Of a stretch of 64,000 nucleotides of DNA, positions 59,101 through 64,000 are shown one piece after another. Below the pieces are notes generated by a model. That model was not told the DNA's origin. It saw only the letters and a list, made by a program, of their open reading frames with translations, and did not search any database. Position numbers and translations under genes: made by a program. The stretch spans positions 186,001 through 250,000 of the forward strand of contig JBLDXI010000038.1 in NCBI GenBank assembly GCA_047495785.1, in the 5' to 3' direction. Within the stretch, counting starts at the first letter, position 1. Every line of letters starts with the position of its first letter. Source of the stretch: Lepidodermella squamata (taxonomy: Eukaryota; Gastrotricha).

Positions 59101-60363
59101 CCCGCCTCACCGTCGCCATTCAACCGGCAGAGTCGATTTTCATCATTTCGAGTTCAAAGCACTCGGCCCAACTCAGCGCTTGTAGGCGGGTCTGATCGCG
59201 TCCCTGTTCACAACAACCGATTCTTTTCGACTGTTGTTGGCGATGATATTCCGCCCAGCAGCTACATGCCGCTACCGCCGCCGGACTCGCCGGCTGATAT
59301 CGCGAAACGCAAGGCCTACCTTCAACAGGCCACGCAGGAAATTCGTCGGCGGAAAGCCAGCCAGTCGGTTGCTGACTCGGCGGCTAGACGCCACAATGAC
59401 TTCTTACTACCCGGTCAAAAAACATTGCTGCCTTCTAGGACTCAGTTGGCATCGGTTTCGACACCATCCTCGCCTGTCATGACATCAGGCGGCGGGTCGT
59501 TTGTCGGCCGGTGTTGCAAGGACTTCATGGCAGTCACGCAAAGCGAGTTGACGCTGAAGCACGGCGATATAGTCCAAGTCGTTCGTAGGGTGAATAATCA
59601 CTGGTTGGAGGGCTATGTTCAAACGGATCCCAACTTTCGGCGAGGAGTTTTCCCAGCAACTCACGTCAAGGTAACAGTCTTTTGTAGCTTCATCCATGAT
59701 GTAATACCTTCCGCTTTATTAAAGCCTTTGCCGAGTGAAAAAGCAGACAGCATCCTCGCCGAAGCTAGGTTCACGTTTACTGCTGAAGCGCCTTTCGAAC
59801 TGTCATTCACCAAAGGAGATCTGATCGCCGTACAACGCCGCGTCGACGACAAATGGTACGAAGGTAGGCTTGGCCTGGCGACCGGAATCTTCCCCGCCTC
59901 TTACGTTCGCCTGCTAAGCGACCCGCCGCCTTCATTCTTCGCACCAATCGATTCATCAGCTCGGTCTGTCGCGTCCCCACCACCCGTTTACTCCCCCAAG
60001 CCGGTGCGTGCTACTCAGCCGCTGAACTACGTCGCCCAAAACTCCGGGCAATCGAGCGATGATTTTTCGCGAAGAAACGTGATCGACGATCAGAAGATCG
60101 AGGCGCGGAAGCAGTGGTTTCTAGAGCGAACGGCTGACCCGAGTGTGGCCATCGCCCTCGCTGACCTTGCCTGGGAAAGGTACGAGGCGTTGTACGACTA
60201 CGACCCTCGTGTCGCCGATGAGATTGTCATCCGGCGCGGCGACGTCGTGCAAGTTGTTGACGACGTCGTATCCGCCGACAGCTCGCTGCGTCGAATGGTG
60301 CTCGCTCGTAAAGAAAACGGCGATATCGGTGCTTGCCCGTTGGACTGCCTACGCCGGCTGTGA
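41150..60363 (+). CDS. SORBS: Sorbin/vinexin (CAP/ponsin)-type adaptor with three C-terminal SH3 domains
   Basis: Sorbin-family adaptors connect vinculin and the actin cytoskeleton to signalling proteins at adhesions. Twelve coding exons share one frame: 41150-41515, 42245-42889, 43169-43361, 43687-44096, 44146-44296, 45020-45283, 46423-46582, 47626-47995, 52232-52371, 53328-53569, 59015-59670 and 59725-60363, about 1,411 residues. Most of the chain is low-complexity, Ser/Pro/Asn/Gln-rich and polyproline-bearing. The last exons carry SH3-1 (TLKHGDIVQVVRRVNNHWLEGY, RGVFPATHVK), SH3-2 (FELSFTKGDLIAVQRRVDDK, GIFPASYVRL) and, after a linker, SH3-3 (YEALYDYDPRVADEIVIRRG). The SH3-1/SH3-2 linker PLPSEKADSI matches sorbin proteins once a 54-nt in-frame intron (59671-59724) is removed. 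No SoHo domain was recognised. More 5' exons or skipped exons are possible. Confidence 0.78.
45944..46146. repeat. GCGGAACC short tandem and inverted repeats
   Basis: Three units of about 21 bp containing GCGGAACCWAA occur in a row near 45944-46005. An inverted copy (TTAGGTTCCGC) occurs at 46135-46145, inside an intron of the sorbin-type gene. This may be the remnant of an inverted-repeat element. Confidence 0.5.
48690..48754 (+). repeat. Interstitial TTAGGG-type telomeric repeat array
   Basis: About 65 bp of TTAGGG units with variants (TTAAGG, TTAGGA, GTCAGGG) lie in the large intron 47996-52231, immediately left of the hAT-like element. The unit is the canonical metazoan telomere repeat, not the insect TTAGG or nematode TTAGGC. 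Confidence 0.8.
48764..48941. mobile_element. Short hAT-type MITE with 8-bp target duplication
   Basis: The 178-bp element starts CAGTGGCGTAGCC and ends with the reverse complement of CAGGGGTGTAGAC. It is flanked by perfect 8-bp direct repeats CGTTTAGG (48756-48763 and 48942-48949). It carries, inverted, the same 28-30-bp motif as the larger hAT element at 35310-36006. No ORF is present. It sits in an intron of the sorbin-type gene. Confidence 0.85.
52616..52944 (+). CDS. SORBS: Alternative first coding exon of the sorbin-type gene
   Basis: An ATG-initiated exon (MAWRRKPKQQQHQQPNGVVA) of 109 codons ends ACTAG|GTAATG in phase 2. The upstream exon 52232-52371 also ends in phase 2, and both fit the acceptor at 53328. 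The two are therefore interchangeable 5' partners: this exon cannot follow 52371 in frame without losing its ATG context, but it can begin a shorter isoform that keeps the SH3 domains. It is Ser/Thr/Pro-rich with no domain. An internal promoter would lie in 52372-52615. Confidence 0.6.
56615..57931 (+). CDS. Long low-complexity ORF in the sorbin-type gene region, family unknown
   Basis: The 438-codon ORF begins at an ATG with a good context (AAAAAAATGGCG) and has the G/C-rich third positions of real coding sequence. The protein is basic and Ser-rich, with the block SRLQALIKRNAHISDMVANL, an acidic run, an eight-His run followed by Tyr, and a Cys-containing segment (CIDAYCRVHTCRILSIIAHC). I recognise no family. 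It lies in the intron between 53569 and 59015. That acceptor needs a phase-1 donor, and I see no good phase-1 donor near the ORF end, so it is either an alternative first exon joined through an unseen exon or an intronless nested gene. AATAAA strings occur near 58347. Confidence 0.6.
   Translation: MATVALITDAWQRSDLTSNHHLYYQRSEMAAADLSRRRNNRYLKEKHNNSMNNRRKFENQSLLGRFNRELSVSAEQLSLARPADRQNVTDDEEDVAMEWPPRSCHRKRDIEKLRNPPPAGSSRLQALIKRNAHISDMVANLRRRIQLRNAMSLGNLTISLNDEHPSKRVDDDNDEDNDPPSPSSFSSSSCNNTNSDHCEASCASSSDPDSGAASDLSCADIAVHHHHHHHHYYYSGNKTEVVVEEDRTEDGVFFTPKPVPTTTTPSSSTRPRPVCSSAGSAGPCIDAYCRVHTCRILSIIAHCSQVASLRKDLQYQSTISLDRPSLVSSVQKELSRQHRPIASSTSSSPAVISKASSQSMLAINSGQQMPRHPSYTAAVSSHHRRHSQRHRERKLQPAMSVSSSLSTTHLPSIAAAPVQLAASSSVQLVIVPEFSFFC
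58502..58908. mobile_element. Inverted-repeat (fold-back/MITE-like) element
   Basis: The 407-bp segment starts TACCGTCAACTGGGG and ends CCAGTTGACGGTA. The arms run about 65-80 bp and are highly similar; both contain GTCACTTTGACG and CAAAATGGGGTGAC. The right arm carries an extra stretch of about 18 bp. Flanks CATTAT and CATCAT could be a decayed target duplication, or TA could be the target. It has no ORF. It is intronic to the sorbin-type gene. Confidence 0.75.
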
Positions 60364-61020
60364 ACAAAACGTTATCATATATAATTAATTTTAGCTTGCG
60401 AATCTGTTATTCTATTTCAGCTAATCACTTGGATTTATTCTCGCAGTTAATTTCGGCTTATGGCGCGTTTGAGGCTCTTTTGAAACAGCCCATCTTCCTT
60501 TCCAGGTATTATGCTGTAATGAAAAATTTTGTCGTCCCAAGATGTAGATGTCTACTGCGCGGTAGAGCCATCTTGGGAAGCTTTTAGTAAGTGTTTATTT
60601 TTTCTACGCTGAGCTTATTTTTCTGTCTTCTTGTGCAATAAATCACGGTTTTAGCATCGCCGAAATATTGTTTTGATTTTTTTTGCGTAAAATTTTTGCG
60701 AAAATTCAGCTGCATCGAAGACTTCAATTTTCCGAATGGTTACAAATGAGAACAACAAAGTTAGAAAATCCGCCTGACAGATGAATATTAGGCTATTTGA
60801 TTATTCCAATGCAGCACCACACACTTTCCCCCCAATTTTTATAGTCGACTTCATAAATTTTTCATGCTGCCATGTGCCATGTTTATGCCCGATGATCGCC
60901 ATGTCCGATGAAATGTGTGAGTTCCGTCGAATAACAACTAGGGTTCACGTCAATCACGAAATGGCGCAAATACGAGTATGAACCACTTGGTGCAGTAAAC
61001 AGGAGAAAGATTTCAAAGAA
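60364..61020. other. Intergenic region between sorbin-type gene and nicotinic receptor
   Basis: A possible AATAAA occurs near 60640. No exon was recognised. A CAG acceptor-like site lies about 20 nt before the receptor ATG. Confidence 0.4.
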
Positions 61021-63582
61021 ATGATGGTATTCAATTCTGCAGTTATGCTCCTGTTTGCTGTTTTCATTCGAAATTTAATCGCTGATAAACCGAAGCACTA
61101 CGACAGGCATGAAACCAGTCATGGAGCGTTATCGCTAAGGACGCATGATTTTTATTCTATTCTCGATGTTGGGGAGAATTTTGCTGACGAAGAGCAACAG
61201 GCGACTGTGAAAGTTGGGCGCTTGTCGAACAAAAGGCCAGTGGGCGTCACGCGGAAATCATCTCCTATTCGAGTTACAGCTTCAACTACCCAAAAGCCAA
61301 CCAAGACAACTTCGAAAACAACACAGCAAAACAATCGGCGATCTACAATGTACACAGTGATGCCGACAAAGGCCGATCTTCCCACGACTTATTCACGCAA
61401 AAAGACTCGTGTCTCGCCTAAAGATAAACAAAGGAGGACAACAACAACACCGACAAGCAGTCCCGAGTCTTTGGAGCCTTGGGCGGGGATAAAGGTTACA
61501 AACTGGAGCAGTGACAGTCATGAAGCACATCGGCCAGCCGAATATGGTTTGATCAATCATTTGATGAAATTTTACGATCGCAGAGTCAGGCCTGTTCGGC
61601 CCTACGTATCGATCATTAACATCACCTTCGGACTAGCCTTAAGCCAAATAATTGATGTCGACGAGAAAAATCAACAAATAACCACAAGCTGTTGGTTAAA
61701 TACGGGCTGGGTCGATTACCAGTTGACGTGGAATCCAAAAGAATGGAACGACTTGGAATACATAAGATTGCCATACAACTCAATATGGTAATTCAACAAC
61801 CCAGCTTCCAGCTCATACTTTAACGGATTCATTCGATTTTAGGCTACCTGATATACTCCTGTACAACAACGCTGATGTTATGGCCTCCTTTTCTGCGATC
61901 AGTACCAACGCTATCATTCATTATTCAGGGAACGTAACTTGGTTGAATACGGTCATCTTCAAAAGGTATGTGGCGTCCTGTGCTGGATTTTATATTGAGC
62001 TCAATTTAAATTTTAAATTTAGCACGTGCTCTATCAACGTCGAATTCGTTAGTATAAATCAAAAGGTAAATCGCTAGAATAACATAAATTTATCCTCGTT
62101 TTCCAGTTTCCTTTCGACGTTCAAAACTGCTCGCTACTTTTCTCAAGTTGGACCTATGATGGGACACAGGTGAAAAAAAACGAAAAAATGCAGAACGAGA
62201 CTTATGATTTGTTCTTCAAACAGGTTGACATTCAAACTCTCGGAACTACAGGGGACTTGTCGAATTACATGGAGAACACAGAATGGAATTTGATAAATAT
62301 GACCCAAGTCAGAGAAATCCGATACTTCAGCTGCTGCCCCAATGATCCGTACCCTTTCGTCACCTATTTCGTGATAATGCATCGACGGCCGTTGTATTAC
62401 ATGTACAACTTGTTCATGCCGTGTTTACTGTATGAGATATTTTTTCGCGTCGTGCCTAGCTGACATGATTTTCAGGATTACACTGGTAGCTCTGCTGGGA
62501 TTCTTGGTTCCTTCGAATTCAGGCGAAAAAGTTTCAATGGGAATAACAACGCTTTTGTAATTTAAAACAAAACACCATACTGGCTTGCTTTTTCACAATT
62601 TGTGTCTTTCAGGTCAATGACCGTGTTTTTGATGGTTCGAGCGTTAAAGTGGTACTTTATTCCCTTGATTAGCTGTATTTATTCCACAAAGGTTGTAGCC
62701 GAAAGTATGCCACCGACAAAGAACCACGTTCCGCTACTTGGTAACGTTTTCGAATGAAATTCCTCATTCGGCCACGCATTATCCATGGTTTGCCTTGACA
62801 TAGGACTCTATTTCGGTTTCAATATTTTGGTGGTCATGTGCACCACCGCTCTAACAGTGTTGACCCTGAATATTCACCATCACGGACAACGAGGAATACG
62901 GTAACGCGGAACTTACTCGTAGTTCAATCCATTTCCCTACTATTTTCATGCCCCTAGAATGCCCACGTTTCTACGATTCATTGTACTGTCTATTCTGTCA
63001 AAACTGGTATTCTACTCTGTGCATCTGCCAGATGGGAAATTGCTTGTGGAGAACGCGGTAATTTGCACACGAATTTGTTCCTGCAGATTGTTCAGATATA
63101 AAATTACATTTTCAGGACAAATCTGTGCCGATTATTTATAAATTGCTATGCAAAGCAACGCCTTCGTCCACTTCGGATCCTTCTGAATCGAATGGTAGCG
63201 ACTCTGCTGCAGAGCAGGATAATACAAACCAAGGCCGCGCCTTACTAAATGATGAAATAGCACAAAAAGTATCAGCTGCTGATTGCTTGCCGGATGGAAG
63301 CAGAGATGCGTTGAACATGTTGCTCATCCGAAACGTCAAACAATTAGTCGAAAGTAATAAGCAACTGAATAGTGACAAAATAACTCGTAAGGCAATCGAG
63401 GCCGAGTGGGAACAGGTTATAAAAAAGCCTTGTGGAAAATTGTATATATTATATTTCTTTTCATTCAGGCGGCCGCAATCATTGATCGGCTGATACTAAC
63501 TGTTTTCTTGGCTATTACGATTGGTGTTTCTGTTTCTATGAGCTTGTTTGATCCCAGCCTCGTTGATTCGTCACACCCATGA
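61021..63582 (+). CDS. Nicotinic acetylcholine receptor, alpha-type subunit
   Basis: This is a cation-selective Cys-loop channel subunit. Exons: 61021-61787, 61843-61965, 62023-62047, 62107-62169, 62224-62429, 62476-62556, 62613-62634, 62692-62740, 62804-62900, 62958-63057, 63116-63415 and 63469-63582, giving 648 residues. A signal peptide (about 1-22) is followed by an unusual Lys/Thr/Ser-rich stretch to about residue 170. The ligand-binding domain then begins (EYGLINHLMKFYDRRVRPVR, IIDVDEKNQ, LPDILLYNNAD). The Cys loop has 13 residues between cysteines (CSINVEFFPFDVQNC). A vicinal Cys pair in YFSCCPNDPYPFVTY marks an alpha subunit. TM1 is followed by GEKVSMGITTLLS, whose Glu favours cations. 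TM3, a short cytoplasmic loop and TM4 complete the fold. AATAAA follows at 63703-63708. Confidence 0.92.
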
Positions 63583-63702
63583 GGACTGAGACCGCATCAA
63601 TGATAGTGCATCCTCAAAGAATTAGCGATGAGTGACAAAACACAACCTTGCATTCAAATAATCGTTTTATTTACTTCAATTTCGCTTCAACTGTTGCTCA
63701 TG

Positions 63703-63708
63703 AATAAA
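63703..63708 (+). terminator. Poly(A) signal of the nicotinic receptor gene
   Basis: A canonical AATAAA lies 121 nt after the stop codon. A minus-strand AATAAA lies at 63666-63671, consistent with a convergent gene. Confidence 0.55.
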
Positions 63709-63861
63709 TCATTCAGCTAAGAATTTAAAATAAATATTTGTTAACTTCACTGATTTCACATTCTAAGGATTGCTGAATCTCGCCTCGGCATGGGTATCGT
63801 AATTAGTCAAGGTCTCGATCAGCCATCGGTTAGCTCGGCTTTCTCAGAATAGTTTTGCTCG

Positions 63862-64000
63862 TTAATTTTGGTAACCAGCGGAATGAATGAATGAACCCAT
63901 AAGCCATACAAGGCGCTTGTCATTGTAATCGGCGTATGGAGCGACGTTAGGCTGTTGAGGTTTCCAGGCATATCTTCCTGGTTGCAATTCAAGCATTCGA
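63862..64000 (-). CDS. Possible 3'-terminal exon of an unidentified gene (partial)
   Basis: A minus-strand open frame runs in from the window edge and stops at 63862; its last residues read RLVWLMGSFIHSAGYQN, preceded by QQPNVAPYADYNDK. A minus-strand AATAAA at 63666-63671 could be its poly(A) signal. No family was recognised and the rest of the gene lies outside the window. Confidence 0.35.
   Translation of the reverse strand, partial: RMLELQPGRYAWKPQQPNVAPYADYNDKRLVWLMGSFIHSAGYQN

Noticed and set aside
59671-59724. Continuous reading through VTVFCSFIHDVIPSALLK between SH3-1 and SH3-2
   Set aside because: The 54-nt stretch has GTAACA...ATTAAAG borders, and removing it restores a sorbin-like linker (PLPSEKA); it is treated as an in-frame intron.
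1-64000. CRISPR arrays, bacterial operons, rRNA genes
   Set aside because: No regularly spaced direct repeats, no ribosome-binding sites and no rRNA-like conserved blocks; the gene structure is eukaryotic.

Overview
The window is nuclear DNA from a metazoan. Every convincing gene is split by short introns, often about 50-70 nt, and matches an animal family: raptor, type I PKA regulatory subunit, SGSM3, ENKD1, an SBK-type kinase, ZFR, MOB1, LYRM1, PIGL, a sorbin/vinexin adaptor and a nicotinic acetylcholine receptor alpha subunit. An interstitial TTAGGG-type array and many 3' splice acceptors sitting 0-26 nt upstream of start codons suggest a lineage with TTAGGG telomeres and spliced-leader trans-splicing (for example a flatworm or another lophotrochozoan). 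I cannot name the species. All exon models were built by hand from splice signals, reading phase and remembered family sequence.

Layout. 1-3129 (+): 3' part of raptor (TORC1). 3130-9633: gene-poor, with a dead piggyBac transposase relic on the minus strand, two palindromes and a dispersed ACGCGTTA motif. 9634-13275 (+): two adjacent paralogues, each encoding three tandem UBC (ubiquitin-E2) domains; only the first domain of each keeps the catalytic cysteine. 14667-20228 (+): PKA regulatory subunit RI with a 4 kb first intron. 22260-25102 (-): SGSM3 (TBC-SH3-RUN). 26035-27180 (+): ENKD1. 27880-29492 (-): SBK-like kinase with altered HRD and DFG motifs. 31274-34739 (-): ZFR. 35310-36006: a non-autonomous hAT element with an 8-bp target duplication.

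37314-40106 (+): a tight run of rhodanese, MOB1-like, LYRM1 and PIGL genes. The first three are separated by 77 and 142 nt, and LYRM1 and PIGL overlap by four bases (ATGA). The spacing and acceptor sites look like an operon. 41150-60363 (+): a large sorbin/vinexin-type adaptor with at least twelve coding exons and one clear internal alternative first exon. A further long ORF (56615-57931), a second hAT MITE, the TTAGGG-like array and a fold-back element lie in its introns. 61021-63582 (+): nicotinic receptor alpha subunit with a long basic Ser/Thr-rich N-terminal extension. The end of the window holds a possible minus-strand terminal exon.

The most unusual content is the pair of triple-UBC genes, with exon phases that record their internal duplication, followed by the operon-like cluster with its LYRM1-PIGL overlap.
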